From: Syntrophaceae bacterium PtaB.Bin038 | Lineage (GTDB): Bacteria; Desulfobacterota; Syntrophia; Syntrophales; UBA2192 | Reading direction: 5' to 3' | Length of the DNA: 6,392 bases | Assembly (NCBI GenBank): GCA_002067855.1 | Contig: MVQS01000245.1 | Location: 1-6,392, forward strand | Shown: piece by piece, positions 1 to 5,772 of the stretch | Numbering within the stretch: position 1 is the first letter of the stretch | Layout: each line of letters opens with the position of its first letter | The notes under the pieces: generated by a model | What the model was told of the DNA's origin: nothing | The model's database searches: none | The model's input: the letters and a program-made list of their open reading frames with translations, nothing else | Program-made: the position numbers and the translations under genes

Positions 1-73
1 GGCGGCGCAGGGACTTGAACCCCGGACACTGCGGATATGAGCCGCATGCTCTAACCGACTGAGCTACGCCGCC
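1..73 (-). tRNA. tRNA-Met (anticodon CAT), elongator type, 3' end cut by window edge
   Basis: Read on the minus strand the segment folds as a complete cloverleaf. The acceptor stem is GGCGGCG/CGCCGCC. The D arm is GCTC with a 9-nt loop and GAGC. The anticodon stem TGCGG/CCGCA closes the loop CTCATAT, placing anticodon CAT at 37-39. The T arm is CGGGG-TTCAAGT-CCCTG with one G-U pair. The discriminator base and any CCA would lie left of position 1. It is not an initiator: the first acceptor pair is G-C rather than the C/A mismatch, and the anticodon stem lacks the three G-C pairs. A CAT anticodon could also belong to the lysidine-modified tRNA-Ile2. The acceptor lacks the C4-G69/C5-G68 pairs of E. 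coli tRNA-Ile2 and the body resembles elongator tRNA-Met, so Met is preferred. Confidence 0.93.
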
Positions 74-89
74 TCGAAAAAGAAGGCCG

Positions 90-118
90 TATCTACCCTA
101 CTTTTCTTCAATTGTCAA
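90..118 (-). promoter_or_regulatory. sigma-70 promoter of the tRNA-Met gene
   Basis: On the minus strand a perfect -35 TTGACA (113-118) is followed by a 17-bp spacer and TAGATA (90-95), a weak -10 with three of six consensus bases. Transcription would begin near 83, about 10 nt before the mature tRNA 5' end. The -35 begins only 12 bp after the stop codon of the FG-GAP gene on the same strand, so the tRNA need not depend on readthrough. The -35 is convincing; the exact -10 is not. Confidence 0.6.
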
Positions 119-129
119 GAGTCCCGCCG

Positions 130-1908
130 CTACTTCACCTGCAGCTGCCCCGGGGGCTCCGGCTGCGGGGCCAGCTTGTAGGCCACCAGGCAGCTGTTCG
201 TCTTGATCGTGGGGCCCACGGACAGCACGAGGGCCAGCACGATCTCGTCCTGCCCGTCGTTGTCGATGTCCTTGATCTGGTAGTCGGCCACGTAGCCGCT
301 GATCTTCCTCGTCCGCCACACCTCGGCAAGCCCCAGGCCGTCCCACTCGAGGTTGTACACCTCCGCCGACGTGAAGAGCTGCATGTTCTTCATGACCCTG
401 CCGAACCCGGAGATGTTCTTGACCACGATCACGTTCTTCTTCCCGTTCCTGCTGAGATTGTAGGTATGGATGCGGGGTTTCATGAAGATCAGGTCCGGCG
501 CATCCGCCATGCTCCGCGTGCCGGAGGCGTAGGCCGGGGAAAACGAGCTGTTGCTTCCGCCGAACTGCTCGTCGCTGCGCCAGATCAGCTCGCTGGCCGT
601 CCGGAAGGACTGCAGGTGGATGAGGAGCTTGTTCGTCTTCTCGTAGATCCGGAGGTAGTCGTTCTCGTCGTAGGTGAGGATCCGCTCGACCCCCGTGCCG
701 TCGACGGAATCCAGGGTCATGCCGTAGACCGACAGTCCCGCGGGAATCATCAATCTCTCGCCCAGCCTGTATTTCCCGTCCTCCCAGACGACGAGGTGGA
801 TGGGGTTGTTGAAGGGGTTCTCCTGCTTGCCCGATCCGACGGCCAGCATCTGCCCGAGCAGCCTCGTCGTGCCCGTCGTGTTGATCGCCCGCATCATGAA
901 CGGGAGGCCCCTGGCGATGACCTCGTAGTTGCCGTTGCGGTGCTCGAGGACGAAGGAGTCGATCGTCTGTCGGTTGATGCTCGTCACGAAGATCTCGGGG
1001 ATCCCGTTGCCGTTGACGTCGGCGATGTCCACCCCGAGGTAGCTGTCGTGCTGTCCTCCCTGGATTTTCTTGAGGACCCTGAATTCCTGGCCTTTCTTCT
1101 GGTAGATCGTGACGTTTGTCGCGTCGGCGACCACGATTTCGTTGAGGCCGTCGCCGTTGACGTCGCCGATGTCGAGGCTGCGGAACTCGGATGCGTACTT
1201 CGGGCTCATCCAGAATCCCTTCTTGTCCGGCGAGACGCCCGTCGTGATGAATTCCGGGTTGATGATGCTCGTGTAGGTCGTCTTGCCCGATCGCATCCCC
1301 GACACGATGTCCGCCTCCTGGCCCCTGCCTGCCCCGGCGGCCGCGCCTGCAGCGGCCCCCGAGGCCGCCGCGGCGGCCGGTGCGGCGGGCGCCGGGGCCG
1401 CCTGCGCCGCAGCCGCGGCGGGCGGCGCCTCGCCCGTGACGTGGGACCGGATCCTCTGGGAGAAGTCGCTGATCCTGGGGATCACCTCGTTCATGCCGCG
1501 GGTCTGCTCGTAGAGCGTCACCGGGGACTGGCTGGAAGCCACGTCGAGGAGCTTCCCGTCGAGGCTGAGGCTGTCCCCGATCTTGGTGATGCTCCCCCAG
1601 ACCACGTAATCCGCCTTGAGACGCTTCCCGATCGCCGACACGTCGGCCTGCGTGAGTTCCTTGCCCGGCCCCTTGCCCATTGCATCGACCACGCTGGTCT
1701 TGCTCAGGACGTCCGTCTTCCCGCTGACGGTCACGCGGGAGATGAGCATGTCCCAGATCCCGTCGCGGATGTAGTTGATGTTCTCGCTGCTGTTCACGGT
1801 GAAGGGCAGGATCGCGATCCTCTTCGTCGGCTGCGCCTCGGGGGCGGAGGTGCAAACGGCGGCCGTCAAGAGAATCATGCCCAGGGCCAACCCGATTGTC
1901 TTCTTCAT
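130..1908 (-). CDS. Secreted FG-GAP/VCBS repeat protein with N-terminal CsgG/TolB-like domain
   Basis: 592 aa. The start at 1908 is chosen over an in-frame upstream start at 2007 because it has an AGGAG Shine-Dalgarno (1916-1920, 7-nt spacing) and begins a signal peptide: MKK, a hydrophobic core at residues 5-18, then small residues around 19-25. Cys19 is preceded by Val, so a lipobox is unlikely. Residues ~29-158 (KRIAILPF onset, then a KADYVVWGSI stretch) resemble the TolB-N/CsgG-type periplasmic alpha/beta fold. An Ala/Pro/Gly linker spans ~161-195. Residues ~240-592 hold FG-GAP/VCBS blades with calcium-loop motifs: D249-N251-D253-G-E257, D297-N299-N301-G-E305, a degenerate one at D400-E408, and D547-D549-D551-G-E555. 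Such blades form a beta-propeller. Likely periplasmic or outer-membrane associated; the substrate or partner is unknown. It lies 95 bp after the small membrane protein gene and may be co-transcribed with it. Similar FG-GAP fusions are, to my knowledge, common in deltaproteobacteria, but their function is not settled. Confidence 0.88.
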   Translation of the reverse strand: MKKTIGLALGMILLTAAVCTSAPEAQPTKRIAILPFTVNSSENINYIRDGIWDMLISRVTVSGKTDVLSKTSVVDAMGKGPGKELTQADVSAIGKRLKADYVVWGSITKIGDSLSLDGKLLDVASSQSPVTLYEQTRGMNEVIPRISDFSQRIRSHVTGEAPPAAAAAQAAPAPAAPAAAAASGAAAGAAAGAGRGQEADIVSGMRSGKTTYTSIINPEFITTGVSPDKKGFWMSPKYASEFRSLDIGDVNGDGLNEIVVADATNVTIYQKKGQEFRVLKKIQGGQHDSYLGVDIADVNGNGIPEIFVTSINRQTIDSFVLEHRNGNYEVIARGLPFMMRAINTTGTTRLLGQMLAVGSGKQENPFNNPIHLVVWEDGKYRLGERLMIPAGLSVYGMTLDSVDGTGVERILTYDENDYLRIYEKTNKLLIHLQSFRTASELIWRSDEQFGGSNSSFSPAYASGTRSMADAPDLIFMKPRIHTYNLSRNGKKNVIVVKNISGFGRVMKNMQLFTSAEVYNLEWDGLGLAEVWRTRKISGYVADYQIKDIDNDGQDEIVLALVLSVGPTIKTNSCLVAYKLAPQPEPPGQLQVK

Positions 1909-1945
1909 CCTGTGTCTCCTCGCCGGCCTGTCCGCCGGTCCTGAT

Positions 1946-1974
1946 TCTTTAACATCGAACCTCCCTCGATTCAA
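1946..1974 (-). promoter_or_regulatory. weak candidate promoter for the FG-GAP gene
   Basis: On the minus strand TTGAAT (1969-1974) is followed by 17 bp and TAAAGA (1946-1951), with a TG two bases before the -10. The -10 matches only three of six bases. The inverted repeat ATCGA/TCGAT (1954-1958 and 1966-1970, 7-bp gap) lies in the spacer and touches the -35. The 95-bp gap to the upstream gene leaves room for a promoter, but co-transcription from the promoter at 2294-2323 is equally possible. Confidence 0.25.
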
Positions 1975-2003
1975 GGCCCTTTTGTTCTTGCGGTCCGTGC
2001 CGT

Positions 2004-2261
2004 TCACGGCAGACCGAACCGCCGCTTCAGGTCCTGCTTGATCTCCGCGGCCTTCTCGAACGCGGCCGGGTAGCGCCGCCGCAGGGCCGCCGCCAGCCGC
2101 CGCACCGCGGGGACTTCCGGGGCGAGGACGGTCAGGGCGACGAGGATGAACAGGATCCCCTGCAGAAAGGGGAGCGCCAGGCCGGCGATGCCGAGCAGCA
2201 GCAGGGGCCAGCCGACGACGTGCCTCCAGTACTGCCTTGCCGGTCTTCGTTTCCCGTCCAT
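2004..2261 (-). CDS. Small two-helix membrane protein, PGPGW-like
   Basis: 85 aa. A basic N-terminus (KRRPARQ) precedes a hydrophobic segment at about residues 14-30. The turn motif LPFLQGI (30-36) follows, then a second hydrophobic segment at ~35-48 and a basic amphipathic tail (RRL...RRRYP...KQDLKRRFG) that should lie in the cytoplasm. The order helix, P-x-x-x-G turn, helix, positive tail is that of the short PGPGW/DUF454-like inner-membrane proteins found in many proteobacteria. No enzymatic residue is visible and the family has no firm function. The ATG at 2261 is the only reasonable start; its Shine-Dalgarno is poor (GGACGGGCG), but it lies about 26 nt after a good extended -10 promoter. 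First gene of the minus-strand block; the FG-GAP gene follows after 95 bp. Confidence 0.8.
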   Translation of the reverse strand: MDGKRRPARQYWRHVVGWPLLLLGIAGLALPFLQGILFILVALTVLAPEVPAVRRLAAALRRRYPAAFEKAAEIKQDLKRRFGLP

Positions 2262-2293
2262 GTCACGCCCGTCCGGTTTGATGGCCGGCGCGG

Positions 2294-2323
2294 ATTATAC
2301 CACACATGAAAAAGATATTTAAA
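2294..2323 (-). promoter_or_regulatory. extended -10 promoter driving the small membrane protein gene
   Basis: On the minus strand a perfect TATAAT (2294-2299) is preceded by TGG (2300-2302), giving an extended -10 element. An upstream TTTAAA (2318-2323) at 18-bp spacing matches four of six -35 bases. Transcription would start near 2287, 26 nt before the ATG at 2261. The surrounding 2300-2340 is the most AT-rich stretch of this part of the window. No comparable promoter was found on the plus strand for the divergent nitroreductase gene. Confidence 0.65.
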
Positions 2324-2352
2324 AGGGCCTTCTTTTCTGCTATCCCTTTGCC

Positions 2353-3078
2353 ATGGAACACGACGTCCCGTCCCGCCCGCCCCTGCCGGGGCTGTTCCTC
2401 GCCGCAGGCCTGGCCGTCCTCGTGAGCCTCGCGCACGCCTCGCCGGTTCGGTCGGCCGGCACCGCGGCGGCGGGAAAGGAAGGAGCCCTGCGGGTGATCC
2501 CGCTGCCCGAGCCGAAACAAAGAGGAAGCGTCTCGCTCGAGGAGGCGATGGCGAAGCGCGTATCGGTCCGCGACTTCCGCCCGCGGGCGCTTACGCGGGA
2601 GGAGATCGCCCAGATCCTCTGGGCCGCCGGCGGTCAGACCCGTCCCTGGGGGGGACGCACGGTCCCCTCGGCGGGCGCCCTGTACCCCCTGGAGATCGAC
2701 ATCGTCACGCCCGACGGGGTGTTTCGCTATCGCCCGGACCGCCATCGGCTCGAGCAGAGAGCGGCCGGCAACGTGATCTCGAACCTCGCCGCCGCCGCCT
2801 ACGGCCAGCGCTGCGTCGCCCGGGCGCCGGCGGTCGTCGTCCTCTCCGCCGTCTACGAGCGCACGAGGGCACGCTACGGCAGCCGGGCCGAGCGGTACGT
2901 GCACATGGAGGCGGGGCACGCGGCCCAGAACATCCACCTGGCGGCTGTCGCCCTGGGCCTGGGTTCCGTGGCTGTCGGCGCCTTCCACGACGACGGGGTG
3001 CACCGGGCCCTCGGTCTCTCGCGGGAGGAAAGGCCCCTCTACCTCATCCCCGTCGGGGAGCCTGCAGCGGGCCCATGA
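2353..3078 (+). CDS. Exported SagB-type nitroreductase-family oxidoreductase
   Basis: 241 aa, FMN-dependent nitroreductase fold of the SagB/ThcOx dehydrogenase type. Visible motifs in order: the basic FMN-phosphate region KRVSVRDF (68-75), EEIAQILWAAGG (83-94), PSAGALYPLE (105-114; highly typical of SagB-like members), the helix HMEAGHAAQNIHLAA (184-198), GLGSVAVGAF (202-211) and the C-terminal PLYLIPVGEP (228-237). Residues ~12-29 form a hydrophobic core ending in AHA before Ser30, so a signal peptide and a periplasmic location are likely, although the n-region has little positive charge. There is no lipobox. The ATG at 2353 is the first possible start after an in-frame TAA at 2320; no clear Shine-Dalgarno precedes it. 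Its stop overlaps the next gene's start as ATGA, so the two are translationally coupled. The substrate is unknown. No thiazole/oxazole peptide-cyclase partner (SagC/SagD) is nearby, so a role in RiPP maturation is not supported. Confidence 0.85.
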   Translation: MEHDVPSRPPLPGLFLAAGLAVLVSLAHASPVRSAGTAAAGKEGALRVIPLPEPKQRGSVSLEEAMAKRVSVRDFRPRALTREEIAQILWAAGGQTRPWGGRTVPSAGALYPLEIDIVTPDGVFRYRPDRHRLEQRAAGNVISNLAAAAYGQRCVARAPAVVVLSAVYERTRARYGSRAERYVHMEAGHAAQNIHLAAVALGLGSVAVGAFHDDGVHRALGLSREERPLYLIPVGEPAAGP

Positions 3079-4085
3079 CGCATCCGATCCCGACGGGCAC
3101 GGTCCCGCTGAGGCCCTTCACGCCGTCGCTCCCGCTGCGGAACCCCCACCTGCAGACGATCCTGGCCAGCCTCAAGATCCGTGCCCGGGGGGAAAACCCT
3201 CTGCGCGCGCATTCCGAGCAGGCGCTCGTCGACGGGGGGCGGGGGGTACGGCTCGTCGGCTGCCGCACGGCCCGGCCCCCGGGGTCTTCCCGCGGTCTCG
3301 CCATCCTGCTCCACGGCTGGGAGGGCAGCGCGGAGTCCACGTACATGCTGACGACGGGACGGAGGCTCTTCCTCGGCGGCTACGACGTGTTCCGCCTCAA
3401 CCTGCGGGACCACGGCGGGAGCCACGCCCTCAACAGGGGCGTCTTCCACAGCGCGCGGATCGAGGAGGTCTTCACGGCCGTCCTGAACATCGTCGCCGGG
3501 GCCGGCGGCAGGCCCTGCCACCTGATCGGCTTCTCGCTGGGAGGCAATTTCGGTCTCCGGATCGCCTTGCGGCTCCTGCCGGGACAGGCGGAGGGGCTCC
3601 GGAACATCGTCGCCGTCAGCCCGGTTTTGGACCCGCTGAAGGCCACCCATGCCATCGACGGCGGCCTCTTCGTCTATCGGGACTACTTCGTGAGGAAGTG
3701 GAAGCGCTCGCTTGCCGCCAAGCAGCGCGCGTTCCCCGGCCTCTATGACTTCGGCGACGTGATGGGGCTCAAGAGCTGCATGGAGATCACCGAACGCATC
3801 ATCCCGCGCTGCACCCCCTTCCGAAACGTGCACGAGTACTTCCGGGCCTACCGGGTCGCCGGGGCCGACTTCTCCGGTCTCTCCGTCCCCGTGACGATCC
3901 TTGCCGCCGAGGACGACCCGGTCATCCCCGTCGACGATTTCCGCACCCTGCGAGGCAACGAGCGGCTCCAGGTGCGCATCGAGCGCTACGGGGGCCACTG
4001 CGGCTTCCTGCAGGATCTCCGCCTCCGGGTCTGGTTCGAAGACCTCCTGGAGCGGGTGATGCGGGACGGTTCGCCGGGGCGCTGA
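3075..4085 (+). CDS. YheT-type alpha/beta hydrolase (UPF0017/EMB8 family)
   Basis: 336 aa, close to the usual ~320-340 of the family. The family-typical NPHLQT motif is at residues 23-28. The oxyanion region HGWEG is at 80-84, the second strand runs YDVFRLNLRDHGGSHALN (103-120), and the nucleophile elbow G-F-S154-L-G-G is at 152-157. The acid is D280 or D281 in AAEDDPVIP, and the catalytic His308 is in GGHCGF. All three triad positions are present, so the enzyme should be active. Family members are esterase or carboxylesterase-like proteins with poorly defined substrates. No signal peptide, so cytoplasmic. The start ATG overlaps the nitroreductase stop codon (ATGA at 3075-3078), which fixes it. 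The coupling with an exported oxidoreductase is odd because the two products would act in different compartments. Confidence 0.9.
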   Translation: MTHPIPTGTVPLRPFTPSLPLRNPHLQTILASLKIRARGENPLRAHSEQALVDGGRGVRLVGCRTARPPGSSRGLAILLHGWEGSAESTYMLTTGRRLFLGGYDVFRLNLRDHGGSHALNRGVFHSARIEEVFTAVLNIVAGAGGRPCHLIGFSLGGNFGLRIALRLLPGQAEGLRNIVAVSPVLDPLKATHAIDGGLFVYRDYFVRKWKRSLAAKQRAFPGLYDFGDVMGLKSCMEITERIIPRCTPFRNVHEYFRAYRVAGADFSGLSVPVTILAAEDDPVIPVDDFRTLRGNERLQVRIERYGGHCGFLQDLRLRVWFEDLLERVMRDGSPGR

Positions 4086-4105
4086 CCGCCGGCCCGGGGA
4101 GGGCC

Positions 4106-4133
4106 TTGCCGCCGGCCCCGAAATGGGTATAAT
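4106..4133 (+). promoter_or_regulatory. promoter for the Nudix/HAD gene pair
   Basis: TTGCCG (4106-4111; four of six) is followed by a 16-bp spacer and a perfect TATAAT (4128-4133), predicting a transcript start near 4140. It lies in the only sizeable gap of the plus-strand block (4086-4155). Its position downstream of ATG 4123 and around ATG 4132 argues that the Nudix gene starts at 4156. A 10-bp direct repeat CCGCCGGCCC (4086-4095 and 4109-4118) flanks and overlaps the -35 region. Confidence 0.55.
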
Positions 4134-4155
4134 GAGCGCATTCGCGGAGCCTGTC

Positions 4156-5025
4156 ATGCCGTCCATCGACCTGTCGGACCCCGTAAGGGTCACCGAGCGG
4201 ATCATCGAACGCCTGGGAAGCGTCCCCATCGACTACGAGGAGCGGGTCGACTTCATCCGAAGCCGCAACGGCACCGAGGAACGCTGGCTGGCCGCCGGGG
4301 TGATCCTCCTGTTGCACCATCACGGGGGCGCGGGAGCCGACAGGGGGTTCATGCTGCAGATCATCAAGCGCTCCTCCCTCGTCCCCCAGCCCGGGGACCT
4401 CAGCTGTCCCGGGGGCATGCTCGATCCCGTGACGGACCGCCTGCTGAAGTCCCTCGTTGCGTCGGGGCTCACGCCGATCATGCGGGGCCGCCCCCTTTCG
4501 CTCGCGAGGGCCCGGGGGTCGAAGACCCTGGGCCACATCGCCCTGTTCCTGACCAACGCGCTGCGCGAGGCCTGGGAGGAGGTCCGGATCAGCCCGTTCA
4601 ACGTGCGGTTTCTCGGCGCCCTGCCCTCCCGGGAACTCTACGTGTTCTCCCGGGTCATCTTCCCCGTCGTGGGTCTCGTAAAGAGGGAATGGAAATTCCG
4701 CCCCAACCGGGAGGTGGAGCGGGTCATCGAGATCCCGCTCGCGGCCCTGTTCGACACGGAGCGCTACGGCACCCTGACCGTCGAAATCGAATCGAAGCTG
4801 CCTTTCCGCCACGAGGTGGAGCCGGTGAGGAACTTTCCCTGCTTCCTCTACACGCCGCCCGGGGGCCGCGAGGAGGTGCTCTGGGGGGCCACCATGGACA
4901 TCGTCATGAATTTCCTGGAAATCGTCTTCGGGTTCACCCTGCCCGAGGGAAACTCCCATCGCGTGATCCGCAAGTCGCTGCGGCCGGATTACGCGACGGG
5001 CAACCAAAGAACCCCCTCGCCGTGA
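4156..5025 (+). CDS. Nudix hydrolase, CoA-pyrophosphatase-like, with interrupted Nudix box
   Basis: 289 aa from the ATG at 4156, chosen because GGAG (4146-4149) lies 6 nt upstream; an upstream in-frame ATG at 4123 precedes the likely transcription start. Residues 67-90 (L-Q-I-I-K71-R-S-S ... G80-D-L-S-C-P-G-G87-M-L-D) match the CoA-specific signature that precedes and opens the Nudix box in NUDT7/NUDT8/NudL enzymes. The metal-binding half is A-L-R137-E138-A-W-E141-E142-V-R144-I. Between G87 and R137 are 49 residues instead of the usual 13, an insertion of about 36 (roughly 95-130, rich in Arg/Leu/Ser). The Gly that normally follows E-E-x is Arg144. The metal ligands E138, E141 and E142 are kept, so activity on a nucleoside-diphosphate-linked substrate such as CoA or an acyl-CoA is plausible. 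The C-terminal ~150-289 is family-like (LYVFSRVIFPVVG; VLWGATMDIV near 241-250). HAD gene 15 bp downstream. Confidence 0.85.
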   Translation: MPSIDLSDPVRVTERIIERLGSVPIDYEERVDFIRSRNGTEERWLAAGVILLLHHHGGAGADRGFMLQIIKRSSLVPQPGDLSCPGGMLDPVTDRLLKSLVASGLTPIMRGRPLSLARARGSKTLGHIALFLTNALREAWEEVRISPFNVRFLGALPSRELYVFSRVIFPVVGLVKREWKFRPNREVERVIEIPLAALFDTERYGTLTVEIESKLPFRHEVEPVRNFPCFLYTPPGGREEVLWGATMDIVMNFLEIVFGFTLPEGNSHRVIRKSLRPDYATGNQRTPSP

Positions 5026-5028
5026 GGG

Positions 5029-5036
5029 AAGGAAGG
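5029..5036 (+). promoter_or_regulatory. ribosome binding site of the HAD phosphatase gene
   Basis: AAGGAAGG, a purine-rich Shine-Dalgarno, lies 4 nt before the ATG at 5041. It supports this start over the in-frame ATG four codons later (residue Met5). It sits in the 15-bp gap after the Nudix stop codon, consistent with an operon. Confidence 0.6.
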
Positions 5037-5040
5037 CACC

Positions 5041-5706
5041 ATGCCGGACCGCATGCTGAGGCTTGAGGCCGTCGTCTTCGACTTCGACGGAACGCTCGCC
5101 CTCCTGAACATCGACTTCCGTGCGATGCGCAGGGACATCGTCGATCTGGCCTCCTCCTATGGAATCGGGGATGACGGCATGGAACGGCTCTTCGTGCTCG
5201 AGATGATCGAAGAGATGAGCCGGCGGATCGGCCGGAAGAGCCCAGGGCGGCAGGGCGCCTTTTCCGACCTCGCCCTGAGGCGGGTGGCCGACCGGGAGCT
5301 GGCGGGAGCGGCGTACAGCTTTCTGTTCCCGGACGTCCGGAAGATGCTCGCGGAGCTGAGGCGCCGCGGGATCAAGACCGGCGTCCTCACCCGCAACTGC
5401 CTCGAGGCGGTGAGGGCGGTCTTCCCCGACATCGGCAACTACAGCGATGCCGTCGTGACGCGGGACGACACGGAGCGGGTGAAGCCCCACCCCGATCACA
5501 TCCGGGCCGTGCTGAGACTGCTGGACGCGGAGCCTTCGACGTCCGCCATGGTGGGGGATCACCCCATGGACATCCGGGTGGGGAAGGCGGTGGGGGCGCT
5601 GGCCGTCGGGGTGCTGACGGGCTACTCCGCGGCCGCTGATCTGCGGGAGGCCGGTGCCGACCTGATCCTCGAACGTGCCGCCGAGATCACGTGCTGGCTC
5701 GAATGA
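5041..5706 (+). CDS. HAD-superfamily phosphatase, phosphoglycolate-phosphatase-like
   Basis: 221 aa, the usual size of a HAD subfamily IA hydrolase. All four motifs are present. Motif I is F-D14-F-D16-G-T-L, with the nucleophile Asp14 and acid/base Asp16. Motif II is Thr117 in GVLTRN. Motif III is Lys148 in RVKPHPD. Motif IV is G-D173-H-P-M-D177. The helical cap lies between motifs I and II (~20-95), which is the C1 cap type of Gph/beta-phosphoglucomutase relatives. The KPHPD stretch and the VGDHPMDI stretch closely resemble Gph-like enzymes, but substrate cannot be read from sequence. Cytoplasmic, Mg2+-dependent. It follows the Nudix gene by 15 bp, so it is probably co-transcribed. A Nudix plus phosphatase pair could act one after the other on a nucleotide-type substrate, but this is only a guess from proximity. 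Confidence 0.9.
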   Translation: MPDRMLRLEAVVFDFDGTLALLNIDFRAMRRDIVDLASSYGIGDDGMERLFVLEMIEEMSRRIGRKSPGRQGAFSDLALRRVADRELAGAAYSFLFPDVRKMLAELRRRGIKTGVLTRNCLEAVRAVFPDIGNYSDAVVTRDDTERVKPHPDHIRAVLRLLDAEPSTSAMVGDHPMDIRVGKAVGALAVGVLTGYSAAADLREAGADLILERAAEITCWLE

Positions 5707-5721
5707 GGGAAACGACCGAGG

Positions 5722-5753
5722 TGCGGGTTCTTCGAATGCCCCGTAAGCTTTTT
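5722..5753 (+). terminator. candidate intrinsic terminator after the HAD gene
   Basis: TGCGGG (5722-5727) pairs with CCCGTA (5740-5745), one pair being G-U. An inner TTC/GAA hairpin (5728-5730 with 5734-5736) extends it, leaving a 3-nt bulge. A TTTTT run (5749-5753) follows 3 nt after the stem. The stem is short for this GC content. It competes with a second hairpin that uses the same right-hand bases: CCCGT-(A)-AGC (5740-5748) with GCTACGGG (5761-5768), loop 12 nt, no T run on either strand. Confidence 0.35.
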
Positions 5754-5772
5754 GCCTTTCGCTACGGGCCGC

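Noticed and set aside
1..73. tRNA gene as an attachment site for an integrated element
   Set aside because: The 3' end of the tRNA lies at the window edge, so any element would be outside. No integrase or partial repeat of the tRNA 3' end was seen inside the window.
1843..1860. Lipoprotein signal (Cys19) in the FG-GAP protein
   Set aside because: The residues before the Cys are A-A-V; a Val at -1 does not fit the lipobox, which needs Gly, Ala or Ser there.
98..1944. Very long open frames on both strands overlapping the FG-GAP gene in other frames
   Set aside because: Their translations are dominated by Arg, Gly, Pro and Ala or by Val, Asp and Leu, without domains. The frame at 130-1908 has a signal peptide, a Shine-Dalgarno and conserved calcium-loop motifs. 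The others are shadows of GC-rich codon use.
1999..2010. GCCGT-TC-ACGGC inverted repeat over the stop codon of the small membrane protein gene as a terminator
   Set aside because: A two-base loop cannot form a normal hairpin and no T run follows on the minus strand.
2263..3003. Minus-strand 246-codon frame opposite the nitroreductase gene
   Set aside because: No domain, biased composition, and it would end at the ATG region of the small membrane protein. The SagB motifs on the plus strand are clear.
2353..3078. SagB-type enzyme as part of a thiazole/oxazole-modified peptide cluster
   Set aside because: No cyclodehydratase (SagC/SagD, YcaO), precursor peptide or exporter is in the window, and the protein appears to be exported.
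3039..5562. Long minus-strand open frames (about 396 and 546 codons) opposite the hydrolase, Nudix and HAD genes
   Set aside because: The plus strand encodes complete enzymes with all catalytic motifs. The antisense products are compositionally biased (Pro, Gly, Arg, Asp, Glu, His), without recognisable motifs, and span gene boundaries.
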